Numbered from the stretch's first letter, positions 1-13,993 are shown. The stretch is DNA of 64,000 nt from Salticus scenicus (GCA_963930645.1 CAWVNO010002544.1:372001-436000); one strand, 5' to 3'. The notes: generated from the sequence alone by a model not told the origin. Program-made: numbers and translations.

Positions 1-2159
1 TCGTCTTGCGATGGATGCTGTCGTCTTGCGATGGATGCTCTCGTCTTGCGATTGCTGCTGAGCACGACCTTACGGAAAGAGCCGTTTCCCTAATTATATA
101 GAAAATTACGGGGCCCAGGTCAAACTCCCCGCCTGACGCTGTCTATCGTCTTGCGATGGTTGCTGTCGTCTTGCGATGGCTGCTGTCGTCTTGCGATGGA
201 TGTTATCGTCTTGCGATGGATACTATTGTCTTGCGATGGCTGCTGTCGTCTTGCGATGGCTGCTGTCGTCTTGCGATGGATGCTATCGTCTTGCGATGGC
301 TGCTGAGCACGACCTTACGTAAAGAGCCGTTTCCCTAATTATATAGGAAATTATGGCGCCCCAGTCAAACTCCCCGCCTGACACTGTCTATCGTCTTGCG
401 ATGGCTGCTGTTGTCTTGCGATGGATGCTGGCGTCTTGCGATGGATGCTATCGTCTTGCGATGGATGCTATCGTCATGCGATGGCTGCTGAGCACGACCT
501 TATGGAAAGAGCCGTTTCCTTAATTATATAGGCAATTATGGCGCCCCAGTCAAACTCCCCGCCTGACGATGTCTATCGTCTTGCGATGGCTGCTGTCGTC
601 TTGCGATGGCTGCTATCGTCTTGCGATGGCTGCTGAGCACGACCTTACGGAAAGAGCCGTTTCCCTAATTATATAGGAAATTATTGCGCCCCAGTCAAAC
701 TCCCCGCCTGACGCTGTCTATCGTCTTGCGATGGCTGCTGTCGTCTCTCGATGGCTGCTGTCGTCTTGCGATGGATGCTATCGTCTTGCGATGGCTGCTG
801 AGCACGACCTTACGGAAAGAACCGTTTCCCTAATTATATAGGAAATTATGGCGCCCCAGTCAAACTCCCCGCCTGACGCTGTCTATCGTCTTGCGATGGC
901 TGCTGTCGTCTTGCGATGGCTGCTGTCGTCTTGCGATGGCTGCTGTCGTCTTGCGATGGATGCGGTCGTCTTGCGATGGATGCGGTCGTCTTGCGATGTA
1001 TGCTGTCGTCTTGCGATGGATGCTCTCGTCTTGCGATGGCTGCTGAGCACGACCTTACGGAAAGAGCCGTTTCCCTAATTATATAGAAAATTACGGCGCC
1101 CCAGTCAAACTCCCCGCCTGACGCTGTCTATCGTCTTGCGATGGCTGCTGTCGTCTTGCGATGGCTGCTGTCGTCTTGCGATGGCTGCTGTCGTCTTGCG
1201 ATGGATGCTATCGTCTTGCGATGGATGCTATCGTCTTGCGATGGCTGCTGAGCACGACCTTACGGAAAGAGCCGTTTCCCTAATTATATAGGAAATTATG
1301 GCGCCCCAGTCAAACTCCCCGCCTGACGCTGTCTATCGTCTTGCGATGGCTGCTGTCGTCTTGCGATGGCTGCTGTCGTCTTGCGATGGCTGCTGTCGTC
1401 TTGCGATGGATGCTGTCGTCTTGCGATGGATGCTTTCGTCTTGCGATGGATGCTATCGTCTTGCGATGGCTGCTGAGCACGACCTTACGGAAAGAGCCGT
1501 TTCCCTAATTATATAGGAAATTATGGCGCCCCAGTCAAACTCCCCGCCTGACGCTGTCTATCGTCTTGCGATGGCTGCTGTCGTCTTGCGATGGATGCTG
1601 TCGTCTTGCGATGGTTGCTGTCGTCTTGCGATGGATGCTGTCGTTTTGCGATGGCTGCTCAGCACGACCTTACGGAAAGAGCCGTTTCCCTAATTATATA
1701 GGAAATTATGGCGCCCCAGTCAAACTCCCCGCCTGACGCTGTCTCTCGTCTTGCGATGGCTGCTGTCGTCTTGCGATGGCTGCTGTCGTCTTGCGATGGC
1801 TAATGTCGTCTTGCGATGGATGCTGTCGTCTTGCGATGGAAGCTTTCGTCTTGCGATGGATGCTATCGTCTTGCGATAGCTGCTGAGCACGACCTTACGG
1901 AAAGAGCCGCTTCCCTAATTATATAGGCAATTATGGCGTCCCAGTCAAACTCCCCGCCTGACGCTGTCTATCGTCTTGCGATGGATGCTGTCGTCTTGCG
2001 ATGGATGCTGTCGTCTTGCGATGGATGCTGTCGTCTTGCGATGGATGCTATCGTTTTGCGATGGCTGCTGAGCACGACCTTACGGAAAGAGCCGTTTCCC
2101 TAATTATATAGGCAATTATGGCGCCCCAGTCAAACTCCCCGCCTGACGCTGTCTATCGT

Positions 2160-3270
2160 CTTGCGATGGCTGCTGTCGTCTTGCGATTGCGGCTGTCGTC
2201 TTGCGATGGATGCTGTCGTCTTGCGATGGATGCTGTCGTCTTGCGATGGATGCTATCGTCTTGCGATGGCTGCTGAGCATGACCTTATGGAAAGAGCCGT
2301 TCCCTAATTATATAGGAAATTATGGCGCCCCAGTCAAACTCCTCGCCTGACGCTGTCTATCGTCTTGCGATGGCTGCTGTCGTCTTGCGATGGCTGCTGT
2401 CGTCTTGCGATGGATGCTGTCGTCTTGCGATGGATCCTATCGTCTTGCGATGGATGCTATCGTCTTGCGATGGCTGCTGAGCACGACCTTACGGAAAGAG
2501 CCGTTTCCCTATTTATATAGGAAATTATGGCGCCCCAGTCAAACTCCCCGCCTGACGCTGTCTATCGTCTAGCGATGGCTGCTGTCTTCTTGCGATGGAT
2601 GCTGTCGTCTTGCGATGGCTGTTGAGGACTACCTTACGGAAAGAGCCGTTTCCCTAATTATATAGGCAATTATGGCGCCCCAGTCAAACTCCCCGCCTGA
2701 CGCTGTCTATCGTCTTGCGATGGCTGCTGTCGTCTTGCGATGGCTGCTGTCGTCTTGCGATGGCTGCTGTCGTCTTGCGATGGATGCTATCGTCTTGCGA
2801 TGGCTGCTGAGCACGACCTTACGGAAAGAGCCGTTTCCGTAATTATATAGGAAATTATGGCGCCCCAGTCAAACTCCCCGCCTCACGCTGTCTATCGTCT
2901 TGCGATGGCTGCTGTCGTCTTGCGATGGATGCTGTCGTCTTGCGATGGATGCTGTCGTCTTGCGATGGATGCTGTCGTTTTGCGATGGCTGCTCAGCACG
3001 ACCTTACGGAAAGAGCCGTTTCCCTAATTATATAGGCAATTATGGCGCCCCAGTCAAACTCCCCGCCTGACGCTGTCTATCGTCTTGCGATGGCTGCTGT
3101 CGTCTTGCGATGGCTGCTGTCGTCTTGCGATTGCTGCTGTCGTCTTGCGATGGATGCTATCGTCTTGCGATGGCTGCTGAGCACGACCTTACGGAAAGAG
3201 CCGTTTCCGTAATTATATAGGAAATTATGGCGCCCCAGTCAAACTCCCCGCCTGACGCTGTCTATCGTCT
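2160..3270 (+). repeat. Segmental duplicate, left copy (offset 2,404 bp)
   Basis: It shares with about 4,564-5,675 both the order of unit sizes (6,6,3,5,5,5) and several private variants: GATTGCGGCTG, a 1-bp deletion in GCCGTTCCC, GATCCTATCG, CCTATTTATATAGG, GTCTAGCG, GAGGACTACC, TTTCCGTAATT and CGCCTCACG. Shared private changes at a fixed offset show duplication of a block of about 1.1 kb. Boundaries are approximate. Confidence 0.9.
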
Positions 3271-4563
3271 TGCGATGGCTGCTGTCGTCTTGCGATGGCT
3301 GCTGTCGTCTTGCGATGGCTGCTGTCGTCTTGCGATGGATGCTGTCGTCTTGCGATGGATGCTGTCGTCTTGCGATGGATGCTATCGTTTTGCGATGGCT
3401 GCTGAGCACGACCTTACGCAAAGAGCCGTTTCCCTAATTATATAGGCAATTATGGCGCCCCAGTCAAACTCCCCGCCTGACGCTGTCTATCGTCTTGCGA
3501 TCGCTGCTGTCGTCTTGCGATGGCTGCTGTCGTCTTGCGATGGCTGCTGTCGTCTTGCGATGGATGCTATCGTCTTGCGATGGCTGCTGAGCACGACCTT
3601 ACGGAAAGAGCCGTTTCCCTAAGTATATAGGAAATTATGGCGCCCCAGTCAAACTCCCCGCCTGACGCTGTCTATCGTCTTACGATGGCTGCTGTCGTCT
3701 TGCGATGGATGCTGTCGTCTTGCGATGGATGCTGTCGTCTTGCGATGGATGCTGTCGTTTTGCGATGGCTGCTCAGCACGACCTTACGGAAAGAGCCGTT
3801 TCCCTAATTATATAGGAAATTTTGGCGCCCCAGTCAAACTCCCCGCCTGACGCTGTCTATCGTCTTGCGATGGCTGCTGTCGTCTTGCGATGGATGCTAT
3901 CGTCTTGCGATGGCTGCTGAGCACGACCTTACGGAAAGAGCCGTTTCCCTAATTATATAGGAAATTATGGCGCCCCAGTCAAACTCCCCGCCTGACGCTG
4001 TCTATCGTCTTGCGATCGCTGCTGTCGTCTTGCGATGGCTGCTGTCGTCTTGCGATGGCTGCTGTCGTCTTGCGATGGATGCTATCGTCTTGCGATGGCT
4101 GCTGAGCACGACCTTACGGAAAGAGCCGTTTCCCTAAGTATATAGGAAATTATGGCGCCCCAGTCAAACTCCCCGCCTGACGCTGTCTATCGTCTTGCGA
4201 TCGCTGCTGTCGTCTTGCGATGGCTGCTGTCGTCTTGCGATGGAAGCTTTCGTCTTGCGATGGCTGCTGTCGTCTTGCGATGGCTGCTGAGCACGACCTT
4301 ACGGAAAGAGCCGTTTCCCTAATTATATAGGAAATTATGGCGCCCCAGTCAAACTCCCCACCTGACGCTGTCTATCGTCTTGCGATGACTGCTGTCGTCT
4401 TGCGATGGCTGCTGTCGTCTTGCGATGGCTGCTGTCGTCTTGCGATGGATGCTATCGTCTTGCGATGGCTGCTGAGCACGACCTTACGGAAAGAACCGTT
4501 TCCCTAATTATATAGGAAATTATGGCGCCCCAGTCAAACTCCCCGCCTGACGCTGTCTATCGT

Positions 4564-5675
4564 CTTGCGATGGCTGCTGTCGTCTTGCGATTGCGGCTGT
4601 CGTCTTGCGATGGATGCTGTCGTCTTGCGATGGATGCTGTCGTCTTGCGATGGATGCTATCGTCTTGCGATGGCTGCTGAGCATGACCTTATGGAAAGAG
4701 CCGTTCCCTAATTATATAGGAAATTATGGCGCCCCAGTCAAACTCCTCGCCTGACGCTGTCTATCGTCTTGCGATGGCTGCTGTCGTCTTGCGATGGCTG
4801 CTGTCGTCTTGCGATGGATGCTGTCGTCTTGCGATGGATCCTATCGTCTTGCGATGGATGCTATCGTCTTGCGATGGCTGCTGAGCACGACCTTACGGAA
4901 AGAGCCGTTTCCCTATTTATATAGGAAATTATGGCGCCCCAGTCAAACTCCCCGCCTGACGCTGTCTATCGTCTAGCGATGGCTGCTGTCTTCTTGCGAT
5001 GGATGCTGTCGTCTTGCGATGGCTGTTGAGGACTACCTTACGGAAAGAGCCGTTTCCCTAATTATATAGGCAATTATGGCGCCCCAGTCAAACTCCCCGC
5101 CTGACGCTGTCTATCGTCTTGCGATGGCTGCTGTCGTCTTGCGATGGCTGCTGTCGTCTTGCGATGGCTGCTGTCGTCTTGCGATGGATGCTATCGTCTT
5201 GCGATGGCTGCTGAGCACGACCTTACGGAAAGAGCCGTTTCCGTAATTATATAGGAAATTATGGCGCCCCAGTCAAACTCCCCGCCTCACGCTGTCTATC
5301 GTCTTGCGATGGCTGCTGTCGTCTTGCGATGGATGCTGTCGTCTTGCGATGGATGCTGTCGTCTTGCGATGGATGCTGTCGTTTTGCGATGGCTGCTCAG
5401 CACGACCTTACGGAAAGAGCCGTTTCCCTAATTATATAGGCAATTATGGCGCCCCAGTCAAACTCCCCGCCTGACGCTGTCTATCGTCTTGCGATGGCTG
5501 CTGTCGTCTTGCGATGGCTGCTGTCGTCTTGCGATTGCTGCTGTCGTCTTGCGATGGATGCTATCGTCTTGCGATGGCTGCTGAGCACGACCTTACGGAA
5601 AGAGCCGTTTCCGTAATTATATAGGAAATTATGGCGCCCCAGTCAAACTCCCCGCCTGACGCTGTCTATCGTCTT
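4564..5675 (+). repeat. Segmental duplicate, right copy (offset 2,404 bp)
   Basis: Second copy of the block at about 2,160-3,270. After the unit starting at 5,584 the sizes diverge (n=5 here, n=7 at 3,180), which places the right boundary. To the left, the conserved segment at 4,475 is of the GGAAATT family while that at 2,071 is GGCAATT. The left boundary therefore lies inside the first run of 20-mers. Confidence 0.9.
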
Positions 5676-6198
5676 GCGATGGCTGCTGTCGTCTTGCGAT
5701 GGATGCTGTCGTCTTGCGATGGATGCTGTCGTCTTGCGATGGATGCTGTCGTCTTGCGATGGCTACTGAGGACGACCTTAAGGAAAGACCCGTTTCCCTA
5801 ATTATATAGGAAATTATGGCGCCCCAGTCAAACTCCCCGCCTGACGCTGTCTATCGTCTTGCGATGGCTGCTGTCGTCTTGCGATGGCTACTGTCGTCTT
5901 GCGATGGATGCTGTCATCTTGCGATGGAAGCTTTCGTCTTGCGATGGATGCTATCGTCTTGCGATAGCTGCTGAGCACGACCTTACGGAAAGAGCCGCTT
6001 CCCTAATTATATAGGCAATTATGGCGCCCCAGTCAAACTCCCCGCCTGACGCTGTCTATCGTCTTGCGATGGCTGCTGTCGTCTTGCGATGGCTGCTGTC
6101 GTCTTGCGATGGATGCTGTCGTCTTGCGATGGATGCTGTCATCTTGCGATGGAAGCTTTCGTCTTGCGATGGATGCTATCGTCTTGCGATGGCTGCTG

Positions 6199-6260
6199 AG
6201 CACGACCTTACGGAAAGAGCCGTTTCCCTAATTATATAGGCCCTTATGGCGTCCCAGTCA
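6199..6260 (+). repeat. GGCCCTTATGGCGTCC spacer family (first copy)
   Basis: The conserved segment here reads TATAGGCCCTTATGGCGTCC instead of TATAGGAAATTATGGCGCCC. Further copies are near 11,280 (with CCCTGATGG), 15,960, 17,370, 20,655 and 24,095. The copies are followed by a characteristic run with TTGCAATGG and GTCTTCTTGCG 20-mers. I do not see this family after about 24.4 kb, so it marks the left part of the window and traces how that part was amplified. Confidence 0.88.
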
Positions 6261-9200
6261 AACTCCCCGCCTGACGCTGTCTATCGTCTTGCGATGGCTG
6301 CTGTCATCTTGCGATGGCTGCTGTCGTCTTGCGATGGCTGCTGTCGTCTTGCAATGGATGCTGTCTTCTTGCGATGGATGCTGTCGTCTTGCGATGGCTG
6401 CTGTCGTCTTGCGATGGATGCTATCGTCTTGCGATGGCTGCTAAGCACGACCTTACGTAAAGAGCCGTTTCCCTAATTATATAGGAAATTATGGCGCCCC
6501 AGTCAAACTCCCCGCCTGACACAGTCTATCGTCTTGCGATGGCTGCTGTCGTCTTGCGATGGATGCTGGCGTCTTGCGATGGATGCTATCGTCTTGCGAT
6601 GGATGCTATCGTCATGCGATGGCTGCTGAATACGACCTTACGGAAAGATCCGTTTCACTAATTATATAGGCAATTATGGCGCCCCAGTCAAACTCCCCGC
6701 CTGACGCTGTCTATCGTCTTGCGATGGCTGCTGTCGTCTTGCGATGGCTGCTGTCGTCTTGCGATGGCTGCTGTCGTCTTGCGATGGATGCTGTCGTCTT
6801 GCGATGGATGCTGTCGTCTTGCGATGGATGCTCTCGTCTTGCGATTGCTGCTGAGCACGACCTTACGGAAAGAGCCGTTTCCCTAATTATATAGAAAATT
6901 ACGGGGCCCCAGTCAAACTCCCCGCCTGACGCTGTCTATCGTCTTGCGATGGTTGCTGTCGTCTTGCGATGGCTGCTGTCGTCTTGCGATGGCTGCTGTC
7001 GTCTTGCGATGGATGTTATCGTCTTGCGATGGATACTATTGTCTTGCGATGGCTGCTGTCGTCTTGCGATGGCTGCTGTCGTCTTGCGATGGATGCTATC
7101 GTCTTGCGATGGCTGCTGAGCACGACCTTACGTAAAGAGCCGTTTCCCTAATTATATAGGAAATTATGGCGCCCCAGTCAAACTTCCCGCCTGACGCTGT
7201 CTATCGTCTTGCGATGGCTGCTGTCGTCTTGCGATGGATGCTGTCGTCTTGCGAGGGATGCTGTCGTCTTGCGATGGATGCTGTCGTCTTGCGATGGCTG
7301 CTGAGAACGACCTTACGGAAAGAGCCGTTTCCCTAATTATATAGGAAATTATGGCGCCCCAGTCAAACTCCCCGCCTGACGCTGTCTATCGTCTTGCGAT
7401 GGCTGCTGTCGTCTTGCGATGGCTGCTGTCGTCTTGCGATGGCTGCTGTCGTCTTGTGATATATGCTGTCGTCTTGCGATGGATGCTATCGTCTTGCGAT
7501 GGATGCTATCGTCTTGCGATGGCTGCTGAGCACGACCTTACGGAAAGATCCGTTTCCCTAATTATATAGGCAATTATGGCGCCCCAGTCAAACTCCCCGC
7601 CTGACGCTGTCTATCGTCTTGCGATGGCTGCTGTCGTCTTGCGATGGCTGCTGTCGTCTTGCGATGGATGCTGTCGTCTTGCGATGGATGCTGTCGTCTT
7701 GCGATGGATGCTGTCGTCTTGCGATGGATGATCTCGTCTTGCGATTGCTGCTGAGCACGACCTTACGGAAAGAGCCGTTTCCCTAATTATATAGAAAATT
7801 ACGGGGCCCCAGTCAAACTCCCCGCCTGACGCTGTCTATCGTCTTGCGATGGTTGCTGTCGTCTTGCGATGGCTGCTGTCGTCTTGCGATGGCTGCCATC
7901 GTCTTGCGATGGATGTTATCGTCTTGCGATGGATACTATTGTCTTGCGATGGCTGCTGTCGTCTTGCGATGGCTGCTGTCGTCTTGCGATGGATGCTATC
8001 GTCTTGCGATGGCTGCTGAGCACGACCTTACGTAAAGAGCCGTTTCCCTAATTATATAGGAAATTATGGCGCCCCAGTCAAACTCCCCGCCTGACACTGT
8101 CTATCGTCTTGCGATGGCTGCTGTCGTCTTGCGATGGATGCTGGCGTCTTGCGATGGATGCTATCGTCTTGCGATGGATGCTATCGTCATGCGATGGCTG
8201 CTGAGCACGACCTTACGGAAAGATCCGTTTCCCTAATTATATAGGCAATTATGGCGCCCCAGTCAAACTCCCCGCCTGACGCTGTCTATCGTCTTGCGAT
8301 GGCTGCTGTCGTCTTGCGATGGCTGCTGTCGTCTTGCGATGGCTGCTGTCGTCTTGCGATGGATGCTGTCGTCTTGCGATGGATGCTGTCGTCTTGCGAT
8401 GGATGCTCTCGTCTTGCGATTGCTGCTGAGCACGACCTTACGGAAAGAGCCGTTTCCCTAATTATATAGAAAATTACGGGGCCCCAGTCAAACTCCCCGC
8501 CTGACGCTGTCTATCGTCTTGCGATGGCTGCTGTCGTCTTGCGATGGCTGCTGTCGTCTTGCGATGGATGCTGTCGTCTTGCGATGGATGCTATCGTCTT
8601 GCGATGGCTGCTGAGCACGACCTTACGGAAAGAGCCGTTTCCCTAATTATATAGGAAAATATGGCGCCCCAGTCAAACTCCCCGCCTGACGCAGTCTATC
8701 GTCTTGCGATGACTGCTGTCGTCTTGCGATGGCTGCAGTCGTCTTGCGATGGATGCTATCGTCTTGCGATGGCTGCTGAGCACGACCTTACGGAAAGAGC
8801 CGTTTCCCTAATTATATAGGAAATTATGGCGCCCCAGTCAAACTTCCCGCCTGACGCTGTCTATCGTCTTGCGATGGCTGCTGTCGTCTTGCGATGGATG
8901 CTGTCGTCTTGCGATGGATGCTGTCGTCTTGCGATGGCTGCTGAGAACGACCTTACGGAAAGAGCCGTTTCCCTAATTATATAGGAAATTATGGCGCCCC
9001 AGTCAAACTCCCCGCCTGACGCTGTCTATCGTCTTGCGATGGCTGCTGTTGTCTTGCGATGGCTGCTGTCGTCTTGCGATGGATGCTGTCGTCTTGTGAT
9101 GGATGCTCTCGTCTTGCGATGGATGCTATCGTCTTGCGATGGCTGCTGAGCACGACCTTACGGAAAGAGCCGTTTCCCTAATTATATAGGAAATTATGGC

Positions 9201-9518
9201 GCCCCAGTCAAACTTCCCGCCTGACGCTGTCTATCGTCTTGCGATGGCTGCTGTCGTCTTGCGATGGATGCTGTCGTCTTGCGATGGATGCTGTCGTCTT
9301 GCGATGGATGCTGAGCACGACCTTACGGAAAGAGCCGTTTCCCTAATTATATAGGAAATTATGGCGCCCCAGTCAAACTCCCCGCCTGACGCTGTCTATC
9401 GTCTTGCGATGGCTGCTGTTGTCTTGCGATGGCTGCTGTCGTCTTGCGATGGATGCTGTCGTCTTGTGATGGATGCTCTCGTCTTGCGATGGATGCTATC
9501 GTCTTGCGATGGCTGCTG

Positions 9519-10313
9519 AGCACGACCTTACGGAAAGAACCGTTTCCCTAATTATATAGGAAATTATGGCGCCCCAGTCAAACTCCCCGCCTGACGCTGT
9601 CTATCGTCTTGCGATGGCTGCTGTCGTCTTGCGATATATGCTGTCGTCTTGCGATGGATGCTATCGTCTTGCGATGGATGCTATCGTCTTGCGATGGATA
9701 CTATTGTCTTGCGATGGCTGCTGTCGTCTTGCGACGGCTGCTGTCGTCTTGTGATATATGCTGTCGTCTTGCGATGGATGCTATCGTCTTGCGATGGATG
9801 CTATCGTCTTGCGATGGCTGCTGAGCACGACCTTACGGAAAGATCCGTTTCCCTAATTACATAGGCAATTATGGCGCCCCAGTCAAACTCCCCGCCTGAC
9901 GCTGTCTATCGTCTTGCGATGGCTGCTGTCGTCTTGCGATGGCTGCTGTCGTCTTGCGATGGATGCTGTCGTCTTGCGATGGATGCTGTCGTCTTGCGAT
10001 GGATGCTGTCGTCTTGCGATGGATGATCTCGTCTTGCGATTGCTGCTGAGCACGACCTTACGGAAAGAGCCGTTTCCCTAATTATATAGAAAATTACGGG
10101 GCCCCAGTCAAACTCCCCGCCTGACGCTGTCTATCGTCTTGCGATGGTTGCTGTCGTCTTGCGATGGCTGCTGTCGTCTTGCGATGGCTGCCATCGTCTT
10201 GCGATGGATGTTATCGTCTTGCGATGGATACTATTGTCTTGCGATGGCTGCTGTCGTCTTGCGATGGCTGCTGTCGTCTTGCGATGGATGCTATCGTCTT
10301 GCGATGGCTGCTG
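9519..10313 (+). repeat. 11-7-9 module (example)
   Basis: Units of 305, 225 and 265 bp in this order. The n=11 unit has two GATATATGCTG 20-mers. Similar modules start at 12,079, 17,984 and 21,249. Shortened or altered forms start at 13,244 (11,7,fused), 14,404 (11,7,4), 24,709 (11,6,9) and 43,031 (11,6,9). The 9,519 and 17,984 copies share the further variants GACGGCTG and TTGTGATATATG at an offset of 8,465 bp. Confidence 0.87.
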
Positions 10314-13300
10314 AGCACGACCTTACGGAAAGAGCCGTTTCCCTAATTATATAGGAAAATATGGCGCCCCAGTCAAACTCCCCGCCTGACGCAGTCTATC
10401 GTCTTGCGATGACTGCTGTCGTCTTGCGATGGCTGCAGTCGTCTTGCGATGGATGCTATCGTCTTGCGATGGCTGCTGAGCACGACCTTACGGAAAGAGC
10501 CGTTTCCCTAATTATATAGGAAATTATGGCGCCCCAGTCAAACTTCCCGCCTGACGCTGTCTATCGTCTTGCGATGGCTGCTGTCGTCTTGCGATGGATG
10601 CTGTCGTCTTGCGATGGATGCTGTCGTCTTGCGATGGCTGCTGAGAACGACCTTACGGAAAGAGCCGTTTCCCTAATTATATAGGAAATTATGGCGCCCC
10701 AGTCAAACTCCCCGCCTGACGCAGTCTATCGTCTTGCGATGGCTGCTGTCGTCTTGCGATGGCTGCAGTCGTCTTGCGATGGATGCTATCGTCTTGCGAT
10801 GGCTGCTGAGCACGACCTTACGGAAAGAGCCGTTTCCCTAATTATATAGGAAATTATGGCGCCCCAGTCAAACTTCCCGCCTGACGCTGTCTATCGTCTT
10901 GCGATGGCTGCTGTCGTCTTGCGATGGATGCTGTCGTCTTGCGAGGGATGCTGTCGTTTTGCGATGGATGCTGTCGTCTTGCGATGGCTGCTGAGAACGA
11001 CCTTACGGAAAGAGCCGTTTCCCTAATTATATAGGAAATTATGGCGCCCCAGTCAAACTCCCCGCCTGACGCTGTCTATCGTCTTGCGATGGCTGCTGTC
11101 GTCTTGCGATGGCTGCTGTCGTCTTGCGATGGCTGCTGTCGTCTTGCGATGGCTGCTGTCGTCTTGCGATGGATGCTGTCGTCTTGCGATGGATGCTTTC
11201 GTCTTGCGATGGATGCTATCGTCTTGCGATGGCTGCTGAGCACGACCTTACGGAAAGAGCCGTTTCCCTAATTATATAGGCCCTGATGGCGTCCCAGTCA
11301 AACTCCCCGCCTGACGCTGTCTATCGTCTTGCGATGGCTGCTGTCATCTTGCGATGGCTGCTGTCGTCTTGCGATGGCTGCTGTCGTCTTGCAATGGATG
11401 CTGTCTTCTTGCGATGGATGCTGTCGTCTTGCGATGGCTGCTGTCGTCTTGCGATGGCTGCTGTCGTCTTGCGATGAATGCTATCGTCTTGTGATGGCTG
11501 CTGAGCACGACCTTACGGAAAGAGCCGTTTCCCTAATTATATAGGAAATTATGGCGCCCCAGTCAAACTCCCCGCCTGACGCAGTCTATCGTCTTGCGAT
11601 GGCTGCTGTCGTCTTGCGATGGATGCTGTCGTCTTGCGAGGGATGCTGTCGTCTTGCGATGGCTGCTGAGCACGACCTTACGGAAAGAGCCGTTTCCCTA
11701 ATTATATAGGAAATTATGGCGCCCCAGTCAAACTCCCCGCCTGACGCTGTCTATCGTCTTGCGATGGCTGCTGTCGTCTTGCGATGGCTGCTGTCGTCTT
11801 GCGATGGCTGCTGTCGTCTTGCGATGGATGCTGTCGTCTTGCGATGGATGCTGTCGTCTTGCGATGGATGCTCTCGTCTTGCGATTGCTGCTGAGCACGA
11901 CCTTACGGAAAGAGCCGTTTCCCTAATTATATAGAAAATTACGGGGCCCCAGTCAAACTCCCCGCCTGACGCTGTCTATCGTCTTGCGATGGCTGCTGTC
12001 GTCTTGCGATGGCTGCTGTCGTCTTGCGATGGATGCTGTCGTCTTGCGATGGATGCTATCGTCTTGCGATGGCTGCTGAGCACGACCTTACGGAAAGAGC
12101 CGTTTCCCTAATTATATAGGAAAATATGGCGCCCCAGTCAAACTCCCCGCCTGACGCTGTCTATCGTCTTGCGATGGCTGCTGTCGTCTTGCCATATATG
12201 CTGTCGTCTTGCGATGGATGCTATCGTCTTGCGATGGATGCTATCGTCTTGCGATGGATACTATTGTCTTGCGATGGCTGCTGTCGTCTTGCGATGGCTG
12301 CTGTCGTCTTGCGATATATGCTGTCGTCTTGCGATGGATGCAATCGTCTTGCGATGGATTCTATCGTCTTGCGATGGCTGCTGAGCACGACCTTACGGAA
12401 AGATCCGTTTCCCTAATTATATAGGCAATTATGGCGCCCCAGTCAAACTCCCCGCCTGACGCTGTCTATCGTCTTGCGATGGCTGCTGTCGTCTTGCGAT
12501 GGCTGCTGTCGTCTTGCGATGGATGCTGTCGTCTTGCGATGGATGCTGTCGTCTTGCGATGGATGCTGTCGTCTTGCGATGGATGCTCTCGTCTTGCGAT
12601 TGCTGCTGAGCACGACCTTACGGAAAGAGCCGTTTCCCTGATTATATAGAAAATTACGGGGCCCCAGTCAAACTCCCCGCCTGACGCTGTCTATCGTCTT
12701 GCGATGGTTGCTGTCGTCTTGCGATGGCTGCTGTCGTCTTGCGATGGCTGCCATCGTCTTGCGATGGATGTTATCGTCTTGCGATGGATACTATTGTCTT
12801 GCGATGGCTGCTGTCGTCTTGCGATGGCTGCTGTCGTCTTGCGATGAATGCTATCGTCTTGTGATGGCTGCTGAGCACGACCTTACGGAAAGAGCCGTTT
12901 CCCTAATTATATAGGAAATTATGGCGCCCCAGTCAAACTCCCCGCCTGACGCAGTCTATCGTCTTGCGATGGCTGCTGTCGTCTTGCGATGGATGCTGTC
13001 GTCTTGCGAGGGATGCTGTCGTCTTGCGATGGCTGCTGAGCACGACCTTACGGAAAGAGCCGTTTCCCTAATTATATAGGAAATTATGGCGCCCCAGTCA
13101 AACTCCCCGCCTGACGCTGTCTATCGTCTTGCGATGGCTGCTGTTGTCTTGCGATGGCTGCTGTCGTCTTGCGATGGATGCTGTCGTCTTGTGATGGATG
13201 CTCTCGTCTTGCGATGGATGCTATCGTCTTGCGATGGCTGCTGAGCACGACCTTACGGAAAGAACCGTTTCCCTAATTATATAGGAAATTATGGCGCCCC

Positions 13301-13773
13301 AGTCAAACTCCCCGCCTGACGCTGTCTATCGTCTTGCGATGGCTGCTGTCATCTTGCCATATATGCTGTCGTCTTGCGATGGATGCTATCGTCTTGCGAT
13401 GGATGCTATCGTCTTGCGATGGATACTATTGTCTTGCGATGGCTGCTGTCGTCTTGCGATGGCTGCTGTCGTCTTGCGATATATGCTGTCGTCTTGCGAT
13501 GGATGCAATCGTCTTGCGATGGATTCTATCGTCTTGCGATGGCTGCTGAGCACGACCTTACGGAAAGATCCGTTTCCCTAATTATATAGGCAATTATGGC
13601 GCCCCAGTCAAACTCCCCGCCTGACGCTGTCTATCGTCTTGCGATGGCTGCTGTCGTCTTGCGATGGCTGCTGTCGTCTTGCGATGGATGCTGTCGTCTT
13701 GCGATGGATGCTGTCGTCTTGCGATGGATGCTGTCGTCTTGCGATGGATGCTCTCGTCTTGCGATTGCTGCTG

Positions 13774-13993
13774 AGCACGACCTTACGGAAAGAGCCGTTT
13801 CCCTAATTATATAGAAAATTGCGATGGCTGCTGTCATCTTGCGATGGCTGCTGTCGTCTTGCGATGGCTGCTGCCGTCTTGCAATGGATGCTGTCTTCTT
13901 GCGATGCATGCTGTCGTCTTGCGATGGCTGCTGTCGTCTTGCGATGGCTGCTGTCGTCTTGCGATGAATGCTATCGTCTTGTGATGGCTGCTG
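13774..13993 (+). repeat. Fused unit with truncated conserved segment
   Basis: The conserved segment runs to TATAGAAAATT at about 13,820 and then jumps directly into GCGATGGCTGCTGTC. About 45 bp are missing: the whole rRNA-like half and the start of the first 20-mer. This lets a minus-strand frame run through. It is the only plus-strand unit of this fusion type that I found. The 20-mers after the junction match the family that usually follows a GGCCCTTATGG segment, so two unlike units were joined. Confidence 0.88.

Larger units (their letters stand above)
1..6198 (+). repeat. Array region 1: short mixed units
   Basis: It begins with three 20-mers of a unit cut by the window edge. From the unit start at 61, n runs 8,5,3,4,8,6,7,5,7,5,6,6,3,5,5,5,7,5,5,3,5,5,5,6,6,3,5,5,5,5,6,7. 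Two of the n=6 units (2,276 and 4,680) are 204 bp because TTTCCC has lost one T. The opening pattern (8,5,3,4,8,6) recurs with small changes near 22,454 and 30,398. The region has many n=5 units and few long ones. No gene is seen. Confidence 0.9.
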
